From Leucaena leucocephala (Eukaryota; Streptophyta; Magnoliopsida; Fabales; Fabaceae): DNA of 64,000 bases. The stretch is taken from contig CM073560.1 of NCBI GenBank assembly GCA_037074615.1, forward strand, positions 6,083,501-6,147,500, in the 5' to 3' direction. Below the pieces are notes generated by a model, which saw only the letters and a program-made list of their open reading frames with translations, was not told the DNA's origin and ran no database searches. Positions 11,513 to 23,829 of the stretch are shown in pieces. The position numbers and the translations under genes were made by a program. Within the stretch, counting starts at the first letter, position 1. Each line of letters opens with the position of its first letter.

Positions 11513-11943
11513 TCTATCATTTATCTATCACCAGTCCTAAGAAATAGAATCTCGCCACATCACGAAATCCTTGCCACCTTCCTTTCGGCCTAGCCCTACA
11601 CGTCTCGATCACCGATTAGTCTGCATCCTAGGAGAAATTATTGAAGTAGGCATGCTCAAAATTACAACACCACCATATCTTATACAATTACAACAACTGA
11701 CACCAACACGAGCCCATTTGTCATATGAAATGCCTAAGCTCAATTCAAACCATATCTTATGCCATTACAACATCACTGATATGTAAAATATCATTCAAAA
11801 CCAACACTCCCATAATCATGTTCAATTGAAACACATGCTATGTTACCGACTCTTACATGCAGTTTTTTTTATTTCTTTTAATTAAGTCCGTCCATATAAT
11901 AACCTCTCCACCCGGTCCTCATGTCTCGAACAATAGCTTGCCA

Positions 11944-13129
11944 TTAATAGGCTGACCATTTGTTCCGAATAAAGTTGATGTCTTCTTGCGAATAGCATTG
12001 TGGATTATTGAAGTGCTACAAGTTTGATCAACACACAGCATGAACATTAATTAATAGCTCATAAACATCAATTACCATGAGAAGACCGATTGGGGAATAT
12101 ATAATTACCATGTCTAATGAGTCAACTTCGTTAAGATCAATGATGTCATACATATATCGCATGATGTAATATCCACATTCATTATCTCCACCTTGATGAC
12201 GACACTACAGATTATGAACTATGAGTAACTAGAATTTAAAAAAGCAAAAATGAGATCTAATAAAATTTAAACTAGCAACTTACATTTGGTCGTAGCCATT
12301 TGATGTTCCTTCCTCCAATAATCTGGTACGTCTCAAGGGCTCTATTATTAAATACATTTAAGAAATTAGATATTATTGACTAATAAAGTCGCTAAACAAA
12401 ATTTTACAAAAATATACGTACTCAGTGAATACTTTCTTAATATCTTCGCTTTGCTCCCCTCCTAGTGAATCAAACCAATAAATGAAATTTGACTTTGGGC
12501 AAATAACACATAAAGTCCAGTGGTTCCTACAATATTATCAATTAATGATTACAATATCACATTGATTATTTACATACTAATAATAAATTTATTACCCTTC
12601 GTGAATTGGTGCAAGCCAACATTGCTTATTGCCTTCTTTGATAGTGCTTCCAATGTAACATATTCTATCTTCTCTTGTACGCAATACACCTTGAACCGCA
12701 TTCGGACACAAGAATCCAAACCTATCATTAATTCCTCTAAAGATGCAAAGATCGTAGCAAAACCTATCAAATTTCATGCCAATATGTGAGTGGTGTGAGA
12801 GAGCTAAATGCATAGATAATATGTTAGGACCAGAAATGAAAATAAAGTTACGTACATAACAAAGAGTTGGATAATCGTTATGCACAACTCTTGCATGCTT
12901 AGGAATTCAATGACATCTTGCTTGGCAACATAGAAATCATATTCCAATTGAGATCCCACAATCCCACTATTCATTTGAATTGAGATAGGAAAAGCAAGTC
13001 TTCGACATGCGGCAGAAAGTCGTTTTAACGAGTCAAAGTCTAGAACAGCATGTGAGTGTGTATGTTGCTTCTCACTTTGGAATGGGAAGAAAGGCTTTTT
13101 TGTAGCAGTGTCACCTTCTGTAGCGCACC
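11944..13129 (-). pseudogene. C48 (Ulp1-like) protease exons of TNL-2, cut off by an upstream stop
   Basis: Six exons (8-13) with the same lengths and phases as in TNL-3 except a shorter last exon. Catalytic positions are all present: NHWTL (His) and YWFDSL (Asp) in the 12526-12422 exon, CRHQGGDNECGYY (Gln and Cys) in the 12204-12109 exon. No frameshift is seen. The block is unreachable from the TNL start codon because of the TAG at 13871; it could be translated only by readthrough, exon skipping or an independent start. Catalytic residues surviving downstream of a stop suggest the stop is recent. Confidence 0.75.
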
Positions 13130-16100
13130 CTAAGAAAACTTCAGTATATCAAACTTGCCATTAATTAAACCAAAGCACCTTATATGTTACCTTGGTAACT
13201 AGTAGAGCCACTTGCAAACATTATATTGTTAATTTATTTCAAAACCTCGTACCTGAGTTATAATCATCCCTAAAATCTTATACCCTATTGACGCTACTCA
13301 CACGCATGCACGCGTACCTTGGTTGTTGATGGGGTCATGATGATTAGCATTGGGAGAATTTGCATTGTTTTCATGCTGCTTCATCAAGCAGTTTCTTTTC
13401 CTTTTTTTATGGCATCTCGATGGTATATCTAACGAATTCTGAACATAAGAAAACACAACAAACGCAACAACAATAATAAATAAATTGAAGAGTGCGTAGT
13501 TAACCAGTTAGAAGTGAAATACTATATGGCTTAATGTTAAACAAATCCTCAAATCATGAACTTACTATGTTAAGGGGTTCATCTTCTTCTGTGGAACCAT
13601 CCATATTTGTTTCATTCAACTTGCCATCTATAAGGGAAACGAAAAAGAAATCTTTATTATTATTGTTATGAAAGAGAAACCTTCAATATTCATTCATTCA
13701 TCTAATTAAATTAGATTATAAAAGAATAGCGATAAAACCATACCTTGGTCACCCCTCAAGAAATCCGAACTTTGAAAAGGATCAGTGAATCGGATATTTT
13801 CCATATTAGTCCATTCATCTCTGATTACATAGATTTCACTCTCTTTTGTATCATTTTCGAAATCAAAATTCTAACAAATCTTTGCATGAGTCCATTGATC
13901 TTCTTCAAATGATTTGTTTATATTGCAATCCCATATATAATACACCACTATTTGATCCTCATGATATCCTGACCGCACATCCCGCCCGGACTCGTCTTTA
14001 TGTGCCATTTCATCATTTATGAACACTTTTGTTTTGACCCAAGACCCAAAATCTTCAAGCCCAGATTCCCTTTGTTCAAGAATAGCACAAACACAAAGAG
14101 ATGGGAAGAAGTAGCCACGAAACCAAAAAGAAATGGAAAGTCCTTTGCTACAGTGATCGAACCATTCTGGGATGCTTCCTCCCGGCACACAAAAATATGC
14201 TTTCTCGTACATATCACAAGGAGCACAAGGTTGATCGTTGATCGCTACTGTAGATGCAAGTAAGTCCTGTGAATCAAAAGAAAAATGTAAAAAACATAAA
14301 ACAAATGAAGTCATATATACTCAATGGATGTCAATATAAGAAAACAAAGAGATAGAAATTGACCTTACTCAGCAATAACTTTCTGGACTCTGAACTCAAC
14401 GATTTGCAATCTACTGCCGTCAATCGTTCTATGCTAGGTGGGACCTTTTCCACTTGTATTAGATTCTCGCACTCATCTAGCACAAGATGAGCCAATTTTT
14501 GGCAATCTTCTATGCATGCGGGCAAAATTGTGATAGGACTGCCCGTCAAGTCCAAAGTAACAACATTGGAGAATGATGTAAGATAAATTCGAAGGTTCTC
14601 ATCGGATACATTACAACCCAAGAGATTAAGACGCCTTATGTATGGACATTTTGTTGACCCAACATCCATAAGCAACTCCTCATATCCTTGAATACTTATA
14701 GATTGAAGTTCGGCCAACGACCAAATGGTACTTGGTAGCTTCATTGACCTTCCAATCAAAAAATGCTGTTCAATGTCAACCTCCTCAAGTCTAGTAAGAT
14801 TTTCAATTGATCGTGGCAATTGATTTATACCAGTTCCACTCAAATTCAAATATGATATTTCCATGTCCCTGGCTACTATTTCTGGAAAGTAATTCAGATT
14901 CGAGCAATTCTCAATATCCAAATTATAAAGAGAGGGTGTATTCATTTCGCTTGGAAAAATCTTAAGCTGGGTACAGCTACTCACATCCAAGGTTTCAAGT
15001 TTCGGTAATTGTCCAACAGAATTATCAATTTCAATCAAATTTTCGCACCAGCTAAGCCTTAACTCCTTTAAACTTGAGAGGCCAGATACATTAGGTATCT
15101 GCCTAATATACTGGCAGAATTCAAAATTCAAAACACTCACATTCGGCATTATCTGCAAAAACCAAAACATAAAAAAAGGTCTAATCAAACAAATGATCAA
15201 ATACAAACTGGCAAACCAAAAAAATACACGTAAGATTGGGGATGCTTAGCTTGCCTTGCTAATTGTTTGGATTGAACTGAAATTACTATTTGCCATATCG
15301 AATTCAACAAGATCCTTTGGACGAAAACCACATGGCAGACTTGGTGAAGGATATCCTCCCCATCTCAATAATGCTAAAGTACGAGGGAGATATTTGGGAC
15401 CTTGTGAAAATTTTGAATTCTCAAGAACAAGAATTTTGAGACTTTTCATACTCTTGAAGGCTTTTCCATTCCAATCTACTTCTATGCATTTGGACCATTT
15501 ATCTTGAATTATGATTATAATTTCATTTGTTCCCTTTCAAACCAAAAATAAAAGAAAATAAGTAAACATTAGAAGTTTGATATATGTATAATAGTAAATA
15601 GAAAAAAAATCACATATTCGATGCTACTGAAATAATGGTAAAGGTTTTCAAGCTATAGTTAGTTATATGAATAATAAACGCTGATAAATATATCATAAAA
15701 CAAAATGATGGAAAAAAAAATTCCTTATCAAAATCGAAACCTCAACTAAAAGCAGATAGCAAATAGTTCAGAACTTTACCATCGATGTACGGGCCAACGA
15801 CCCTATTGCTCCTACAAATTTCCAAGAACAAATACCAAAAGACAGATAAGATAAATGATATCCTGATCATTTTACAATTTTAAAATTGTTAAAAGATATT
15901 TGGGGGCTTTCTCAATTTAGATTCTCAAAATTGAGGAAGTTGAATCTGGCCTCCCAAAAAAAAAAAAAAACAAAGATGTTGAGAATTTTCTTAATCTAGG
16001 TCCGTCACAATTGATTACAGGAAAAAAAAAGGTTTGGTATTTAAACTTATTTAATTTATCTAATTAAAAGAAAACTAGTTTTTAAAATTTTAAATACATT

Positions 16101-18584
16101 GATAGTTTTGATTACAAAATTAAAAAAATACTTGTTTTTAATGTGATTGGACAAAAATATCATAAACAAATAATTTTTACTTTATACAATCTAACTCCAG
16201 TTCATTTACGCCCTTATAAGCTATAACCAGCAACAAATTTTACATCCACTATAAAATAGTCATAATGGAAAATGACGCAGTAATACAAAACCAGCAAACA
16301 AATTCCATAACAAAAACTCGTGCATAATTATTAACTATATGTCATTTCAATTATTTATTTATTTTTGGTTTCTCTGATTTAGACCAATTGTCTATTTTGA
16401 ATCAATATTTTAGGAATAATTTTTCATTATAATTTCCATACGTAGATTTCTTCGCATGGTAGATGGCATGTAAGTATACAACACAACTCCCTATGATTTC
16501 TTATCATTTAGACTGATATTTTGCGTCGTTTATGTTTTAGCCTATAAATATTAAATCATAACGTAAATACCTACAAAATTAAATACTATTAAAATAGAAA
16601 AAAATCCTTATTCAAAATTAAAACCACGAGATAATAAACAAAACAAATTAGACTTAAGAAACGAATAAAGTCAAGCTTTGGTTTAATCTTATTGAAGTTC
16701 CTTTCATCCGCCGGTCCCTATCATGTTTTTTAATTCTAAGCATTATCTTTCTAAAGCAAAGTCAAATAAATATAAATCTCATCAACAAGAAATTATGGGC
16801 CAAAAAGGTAAAATTATTAGTCAAGCAAGAAAAAGTGAATAATTCCAATTAGTGTGAGACTTACTTCATCTCTCTCCAAAACACGCTTAATATCTTCGCT
16901 TGACCATAGCCTACTGCGTTTTCCTGGATTTTTTGGTGATTGTTGACGAACGATCTCTCTTCCCATATCTTGAACGAGATCATGCATTTCAATACAATTA
17001 CAAATTCCAATCTTTATGAGGCATTTGTCTCTCAACACTCCAATATGATACTCTGGATCAAAATCATGAGCCCTTGCCACCATCTTTTTGACATATTCCA
17101 ATTCACTTCCTTTGTAGAAGCAAGCAATATCAAGAAAAGTATCTTGTTGGCATTCTTGTAACCCATCATAGCTTACTTTTAATATCTGTTGAATCTTATT
17201 ATGAGGGGTTCCTTTGCATCCATCTAACATAGATTCCCACTCCCTTACACTCTTATCATACAAGTCAGAGCCTATTAGTTCAATGGCTAAGGGAAGACCT
17301 GCGGCATAACTTATCACACGCTGCACAACGTCCTTGTATGTTGGATCATCAACTTGCATCTTTTCAAAGGCCTTCCAACTTAACAATTCAAGAGATTCTT
17401 CAGCATTTAATCCTTCCATCTCATATACTCTTTTAACCTTATGCGTCTTAAGTAATTGTATATCCCTTGTTGTTATAATGATCCTGTTCCCCAAACCAAA
17501 CCAGTCACATGCCCCAGCTAACATTTCTAATTGTTGTCGTTCATCTACATTATCAAGAATCAAAAGAATTTTCTTATCTCTGAGTATCCTTTTTATGGGC
17601 TCAACTCCTCGATAAATGTCTTCAATTTCCATCTTTTGCTCTAAAATGCTTGAAAGCATGCTGGCTTGCACTTGTTTTAGGCCATGTTTTCCAGATTCTC
17701 CTTTGATATCATTGAGAAAGCACAAATAATCAAAATGATCTGCAATTGCATTATACACAGCGCGTGCTATCGTTGTTTTACCCATTCCTCCAGTTCCACA
17801 AATTCCAAACATGATGACCTCATTATTTGACCCAAGTTGTAGTAGAGAATTTATTTTCTCCACGCGAGAATTTAAACCAACTGGATATTCGACAACATGG
17901 AGAGGGACCCTTTTGATTATTCTAAGGATGCCGTTCACAATCTCATCAATGAGTTTAGATTCATAATTTTTCCTGGAAAAGTATACATAAATCTTACTCA
18001 ATTCCGTGCATGCATAATAATTGTAATAATTTTCTTCTAATCTAACCTTAGAAACTAGCTAAGTAAAAAAAATGGAAAATAAAAGTTGTGAAAAACCTTG
18101 GATCACGTGACGAGCCTTTAAGATTAGCTACTTCACATAGGGCGTGCTTCCAACTGTTTATCTTGTCTTCATCAGCCCTTGAGTTTTGTTCAAGTTTAAC
18201 TAGTTCTTCTCCGTATTTCCCTGTTTGATGTCGTACTTCAGAAGGCTCCACATCATAAAAAATTGGCCAACCTAGTCGACCATTTCCCATAATACATTGA
18301 TGGATTTGGACAAGTTCGTTGAGGCAAAATGTTGAGGATGCATAATTCTCAGAAAATACGGTAATGGCCATCCTAGATTCCTTGATTGCTTCGAGAAACG
18401 TTGGTTTAATTTCATCCCCTATTCCTATTTCATTGTCATCAAAGAAAGTGCGAACCCCCATTTTATGAAGAGCCTCATACAGATTTCCTGTGAAACCATA
18501 ACGAGTATCTTCACCTCTAAAATTGAGGAAGACATCATACCTCCATTGATAGTGTATTGAAGATGCTTTCGCTCTCCCTGTCAT
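11944..18584 (-). CDS. TNL-2: TIR-NB-ARC-LRR-C-JID gene with downstream C48 exons; internal stop
   Basis: TNL immune receptor, 13 exons by splice consensus and phase: 18584-18097 (TIR), 17972-16865 (NB-ARC), 15533-15255, 15152-14364 (LRR), 14266-13744 (C-JID), 13627-13566, 13438-13318, 13129-12856, 12763-12596, 12526-12422, 12341-12284, 12204-12109, 12015-11944. TIR: YDVFLNFRGEDTR, the BB-loop region, and the NADase Glu in FCLNELV. NB-ARC: P-loop GTGGMGKTT, kinase-2 KKILLILDNVDE, RNBS-B RIIITTRD, GLPLA and MHDL, all intact. C-JID: PEWFDHCSKG. A TAG at 13871-13873 replaces a CAG (Gln) kept in TNL-3, so the protein probably ends about 43 codons before the end of exon 5 and lacks the protease. 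Frame is otherwise kept in all 13 exons. Exon 13 stops 25 codons earlier than in TNL-3. It could be a functional plain TNL or a pseudogene. Confidence 0.85.
15534..16864 (-). other. Large intron of TNL-2 between NB-ARC and LRR exons
   Basis: Donor GAA|GTAAGT at 16864 and acceptor ttgaaag| at 15534. The 1,331-bp intron is AT-rich, without an embedded gene, and aligns with the 1,284-bp intron of TNL-3 (52093-53376). Confidence 0.75.
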
Positions 18585-18599
18585 AATTGCTTGTACTCG

Positions 18600-20830
18600 A
18601 AGATAGAAATGATGATATCATATTAAATTTAGAATGAAAAACTATGAAGAATGATAATAATATATGCACGCCCTCTAAAAGAGGAAAATTACGATTCCAC
18701 AAGGAATTTGAAAAATAATTTGCAACATAAAACTAAGAATTTTTTTAAAATGAATAGGATCTTTAATTTTTCAAATGGACACCACGCTATCGGTGACCAT
18801 CGACAACCGCCATCACCATCGTCCACCACCACCGACGAATGCCAACACTCTCGTCTGCCACCGCCGGTGGCCACCACCATTGACAGCCACCGACATCAGC
18901 CACTAACGACCGCCTCTACCGCCGGCCCCACTACCACTACCACCACCACCAATGACTTACGCCGTTGGCGACCGCTGCCTACTATTATTTAAGTTGATGG
19001 TAAAAACAATTTTCTACTCATCTACTTGTTTTTAAAAACAGTTTTTAAAACAAAAAACAGAATAGATAAACGAACAGCCTTCAACTCCTCAATTCCTAAA
19101 ACAGCTCAGAAAAGAAAGAAGGACCAAAGGAGAAAGTTTTAATCCTAATCACACGCAATGTAGCAGAAAGGGGAAATTTTTAAGCTTACTCACGACGAAC
19201 CAAGGGAGAAAGGGAGGAAGGAAGAGATAAGTTGTGCACACACCCGCTCAAGGCTACGTCACGGAGCAGATAAGGAAGAAGGGATTAACGTATGGAGATG
19301 ACAGAAGAACGAGGAAGGAGGAGGAAGATGCCCACAGGCGGCGACGGACGGAGGCAAGGACACCCACCGACAGAAGACCGAAGAATGGCGCTGGGCTCTC
19401 ACTTCAGAGGCTTCTAAAACTTCTTCCCCTTTGGTTTCGTTTTATTTTTTCCTTACCTTGACCGCTTCGGTTACGCTTGAGTCAACAGAAATGAGGAAAA
19501 ATGGGGTGTCTTCTTTAACGAGGGCAAAACGTCAAAAGATTCAAGTGGTCTGGGAAAAAGACTTGACTACCTCTATTTAAGCTAGAAAACAAATGGGGAA
19601 AAAAAATACGATAAAAAACACTTGATCCTTTCTTTTATTGGTTCATCCACATCTAAGTGCAATTTTGGTCTTAATTTTTTTTTCAGATGCAATAATGTCC
19701 TTGAAGTATTTTTTTCAAAAGATAAATTTTAATCTTACGGTAACTCAATTTAAAAAAAAAGTCAACTGAAAACACTAATATTTTAAAGTAATTTTTAATG
19801 CAATTGTCTTTAAAGTATTGTCTGAGTTAAATTTTTTATCACTCATCTCCCATATTTTCAGTACATATATTACATATGTTTAGTACTCATCTTTAACATT
19901 TTTAATAATTAGTTTTCCTATTATTCTAATAGTTATCTTAGATATTTTTTAGACTCATTTTCCATATTTTCAACTCTAACATTTAATTATTTTTTGTATT
20001 GAAAATGTGGAAGATAAGTATTGAAATGATTACTGGAAAATTGGAAATAATTAAAGGTTAGGGTTGAAAATATGTAAGATAAGTTTAGAAAATATCTATG
20101 ATGAATGACCTTTAGAAAGAAAGATGGAGGTTGCTTCCTTCCCATATTTTCAATACCGATGCTACACTAAACTGGAAACAACTTACAGTGAGAAAAGCTT
20201 TGCTTGTTTAGGGGAGAGAGCAAATATGTGTTGTAAAAGACTTCTAGTTTTACGAAACGCGTCCAACAAAATATCTTTTTCCACACGCAAACAAAAATAT
20301 TTATGGAAGTCCTTTTTTTCAAAAAAAAAAATATGCAAAAAAAAAAATCTTTTTGAAACCCTGATTTGCTGTATAGATGTTACATAATGCATTTTTACTA
20401 TTATGGGTTGTCTGACGTTTTACTCCTTCACATTCTGAACTATATATTATAAAAATTAGTTAAATTACTTATTTATAGTAAAAATATTAGTTTTTAAAAA
20501 TACCACATTTTAATCATTGCCTTTATTAATAAAAATTTCCTTCAATATATAGCATCAATAAGGACCGTTGGGTTGTATGAATTGATTGTGAAGAAAACGA
20601 TGGGAAGGAAATAATTTTTTTTTTGCTGACTTACATTGTAGATTTCGCTAATATTTTTTGTTTACCTAAATAATATTGTTTTTCATGTTTATTCCAACGC
20701 CTTGTAAAACGAATTGTTTGGATGTTTTGTGTAGGCTTTAAAATCAAAACAGCAACCAACATAGAGTTGAGTTGATCAGGCGATGTAATTAAGGGCCCGC
20801 TAGATTCCTTTTCCTAGAAGCAGGTGGAAT
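18600..20830. other. Upstream flank of TNL-2
   Basis: No gene supported. It holds a CCACC/ACC-rich low-complexity stretch (about 18790-18970), a short GC-richer block (about 19190-19420) and AT-rich sequence, all paralogous to 55110-60160. Two insertions present in the other copy (solo LTR 55732-57881, MITE 58655-59102) are absent here, so this is the empty-site reference for both. Confidence 0.65.
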
Positions 20831-21200
20831 ACTTATTAATATTATTATTATTTTAAAAAGGCTCAACCCGTCAGATGAAATCCCCAACAGTTTTGGGGGT
20901 GCGCTGTAATAGAATTGATCCAAAAGTAGCACAAGATATGGATCAAGATCTGGGTTTAGACTACACTAAACTCCCAGATCTTTATGAAATACATGAGCAT
21001 TTGAACCCAATTCATGTGATTGAAAGATGGAAACAAACGCCGACGAAACCCATATCTATCAGAGTGAAAATGAAACACAGAGAGAGAGAGAGAGAGATTA
21101 CCAGAGATAGGAGGCAAAGAGTGATGGACTAGGAAATTTGCTTGAGAAGCTCTACATCCTCCGGGCCTTCACCTTGGATAAGGGTTGCAGTTCCAGGGGA
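20826..21200. repeat. Repeated module with three copies
   Basis: Starts after an (ATT)n run with aaaaaggctcaacccgtcag and contains ggatcaagatctgggttta. Copies lie at 39139-39540 and 60165-60540. A plus-strand frame of 85 codons here (20875-21132) and 81 in the last copy is partly conserved, but the 39-kb copy does not keep it, and no family is recognised. It may be the 5' flank or an exon remnant of a gene that was duplicated with the cluster. Confidence 0.5.
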
Positions 21201-21335
21201 GAGTAGTAGAAATAAATATCTATATTTGAAACTTCATGGCGAAGAAAGAAAACTAGAGACAAAGACTTGATTCGCTCCTCACGGTGGCTCCTTTTGTACG
21301 TTGGACCCAAAAAACAAAATAAAATAATCTGTCAT

Positions 21336-21540
21336 GGGGAAATTTACACTAGGATCCCACCTTAAAAACATCATCACTCAAAAGTCCCATGAGACTTGAT
21401 GATGATGAGAGATGGTAAATATGCAATTATCATTTTGCACTCAATTGTTATTTACTTCAAACTCACTTGTCAATGCCTCCACCTAACCACTCTCTTGTCA
21501 GTTGTTGCATACTCACTTGTTACTTGTTTCACTCTCACGG
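21336..21540. repeat. Foldback element, left arm only
   Basis: Begins ggggaaatttacactaggat and follows the left arm of the family to about 21540. It then joins directly to protease-exon debris; the right arm is missing. The paralogue at 60653-60840 has the same structure, so the truncation predates the segmental duplication. Confidence 0.6.
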
Positions 21541-21780
21541 CTAAACCAACAATTTACATTTGGTAATTACCATCTGACACTCCTTCATCCAATAATCTCT
21601 AATAATAATGTTGCTGACTAAAGTTTTACAAAAACATACTTATTTCAGTGAATGCTTTGTTAGATCATTTCTTTTGTCCTCTTCCCATTGAATCAAGCCA
21701 ACAGATGATATTCAATTATGGGCAAATAGCACATAATGTCCAATGGTTGCTGCGTGTTGTCATAATCGATGTAAGTGGAT
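21541..21780 (-). pseudogene. C48 protease exon debris (exons 10-11 like)
   Basis: On the minus strand a piece reads NHWTLCAICP, then a stop, then ..WLDSM.., matching TNL-3 exon 10 (NHWTLCVICP, YWFDSL). The splice-flanked piece to its left resembles exon 11. It is degenerate and short. A paralogue with the same defects lies at 60841-61110. Confidence 0.6.
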
Positions 21781-22760
21781 TTTGTATTTGCAATTCATAA
21801 TTAGTTTTGATCAAATGTGCAATTAACAATTCCCAATTCAACTAACGAAAAGTATAATTTAAAAATCGTGTGAGATGGACTGGACTGAAAGGAGCTGAAT
21901 GGTATACAATGAATGAAGCCCTGCTACTTGATTCTTCATCTCACATTATTTATTTATTTATTATTTTAAATGACACTTTCTTCATCAAGAGACTTTCACG
22001 CCCCAATCTTGACGTCCATATGTAGTTGGGACTCTTTAGAAAACGCGTCTTACTGATTAGATAGATTCCCAGAGCTGAAACGCATTCCCCTTTGAAAAGA
22101 ATAAAAGCTTCAAGGTGGAGCCATTTGACAATAAGGGGGAAATATGTTTTTATCAGCATTTTAATTATTTATTGATAAAATACTTATTTTAGTCTAACAC
22201 ATAATATTTTTTGCTAAATATAAATATCTTTTTATTAGGGTTAATTTTATTCGAAATATTGTTAGACACTAATAACGCTTTTTTTTAGTAAAGATTTAAA
22301 TTTTAGTTCGTCACTGGACCCTTATGTTAGACATAAAATTTCATGGGCTGAATTGTCAAGAACTAAAGTCTAAACGGAAAAGCTATTGGTCTTCGTTTGA
22401 CGGATAAGTCCAAACCCATTAAAGGGGGACACCGGACAACAATTTAAATAAAGAAAAGTATGGACAAGAATTTGTAATATACCCCTTCACTGCTGATAAT
22501 GGAAGTTGCATGGTTTCTTTCTATGGAGAATTATTTACAGGTCCCATAAACCAAATCATTTGGTGTGTGTCTGATTGAAATGTATGTATATCCTTCAGAT
22601 CAAGGACCTCCAACAGTTTGGTAAAAAATTAAAAAAACCTCCAACACCCTCCTCTCAACTCCAAACACATGGATCTACAGAATCCTTGCGTTGCATTGAA
22701 CTTTTCTGAGGTTGTTAAACCCAACAGCAATCCACCTAGGAGGGACTTAAGGTATATTCA
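21781..22760. other. Duplicated spacer
   Basis: Paralogous to about 61140-63000. No coding or RNA gene seen. Confidence 0.5.
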
Positions 22761-22774
22761 ACACAAAGTAGGCT

Positions 22775-22960
22775 ACCAACGGGGGTTAGTCTGAGTAGTA
22801 AATAGCTCAGTATTATTTAAACGAGGTCTCGAGTTTGAGTCTTAGCGTATGCAGAAAATCACCGTTGGGAGACTCATCTACTAAAACCAGGTGCGCGACG
22901 CGAGTCAGATTCGGATGTAGTCGGGGCAAAACTCTGGTGAATTGGGTGGACAAAAAAAAC
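22775..22960 (+). mobile_element. tRNA-derived SINE with target-site duplication
   Basis: A 186-bp insertion flanked by the 14-bp direct repeat acacaaagtaggct (22761-22774 and 22961-22974). It has a Pol III-like A box (ggttagtctgagtag), a B box (gagtttgagtc) and ends in a short A-run. The paralogous site at about 63004-63040 lacks it, so it inserted after the segmental duplication. It has no protein-coding capacity and would depend on a LINE for mobility. Confidence 0.8.
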
Positions 22961-23469
22961 ACACAAAGTAGGCTGACAATTAATCTGAAGATTGCTAATT
23001 AAATCTAAAATTCTTTTGTATAAAAAAATATAAAATTGTTGTTTATTTTTAGAATCAAACAAAAATTTGATTTCTGAAATTTTTTTAAAACAAAAAGGGG
23101 ACTATAATAAAAATACTGAATTACGGCAAATAAATCCATAAAAATAAAATGAAATGTTAGGACACAAAAGACAGTGAAACTGAATGACATGCCGACCAAA
23201 GAAAGAAATAAAAAGAGATCCTACTTTAGTACTTAGCCATATAGTTAATATACTTTTCCCTACTCAAATTAGAGCAAGCGAATTTGAAAGTATTAATGAT
23301 ATTAATAATAAATAATAAGAGATTGTTTTAGTATAAATAGTATATAAAAAATTTTCATATCTTGATTTAATTTGAAACTAGCGCCTCAAATATACAAAAA
23401 TAAGCATATAGTTTCTCCAAAATATAAAAATATAAAGCAAAATAAGAAAAGTAATTGAAATAGACGATG

Positions 23470-23650
23470 GAGCGCAGAGTTGGAACTTTTTCCACTTCTA
23501 TTAGATGCCAGCGTTCATCTAGCACCAGTCGAACCAACTTCTGACAATCTTCTATGCACGCGGGCAAACTTGTGAAAACACTGCCCGTACTGGAAGATAG
23601 AAATGATTATATCAGAGTAAATTTATTATGAAAAATCATGAAGTGTATGA
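23470..23650 (-). pseudogene. Chimeric NLR remnant: LRR tail joined to TIR 5' flank
   Basis: About 23475-23590 (minus) reads as an LRR end, with PACIEDCQKLVRLVLDER matching exon 4 of the TNLs. It then runs directly into ggaagatagaaatgattata, the sequence that precedes the TIR start codon in TNL-2 and TNL-3. Everything between the TIR flank and the LRR end, including all NB-ARC exons, is missing. This is an internal deletion or unequal-recombination product with no coding potential. Confidence 0.65.
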
Positions 23651-23829
23651 TTATAACACACGTGCCATCGAAAAATTTCTAGGTAGCAAAGTATGAATTT
23701 CTAGGTAGCAAATACGAAGTAAGTAATGCGAAAATTTAAATTAATTTGTAATAAAGTAATTCAAATTCTTAATCATGCAATAAACCAAATATTGTACATC
23801 ATATATACATAGAAATGGTTGAATGATTA
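23651..23829. other. Short spacer with a local duplication
   Basis: Contains a nearby direct repeat of atttctaggtagcaaa. Nothing else recognised. Confidence 0.4.

Larger units (their letters stand above)
11640..23220. repeat. Segmental duplication unit containing TNL-2
   Basis: Collinear with 48150-63235 through the whole gene, its introns, both flanks, the repeated module, the foldback arm and the protease debris. It is shorter than its partner mainly because it lacks the solo LTR, the Tourist-like MITE and the tandem duplication, and it carries one private SINE. Same orientation, about 36.5 kb apart. Confidence 0.85.

Noticed and set aside
18780..18992. Thr/His/Pro-rich frame that looks like a low-complexity protein
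   Set aside because: ACC/CCACC microsatellite-like sequence, not conserved at the paralogous site near 55320-55400.
20875..21132. 85-codon frame, with an 81-codon relative at 60221-60466
   Set aside because: Conserved between recent duplicates, as any DNA would be; the third copy breaks it and no domain is recognised. Kept as a repeat module only.
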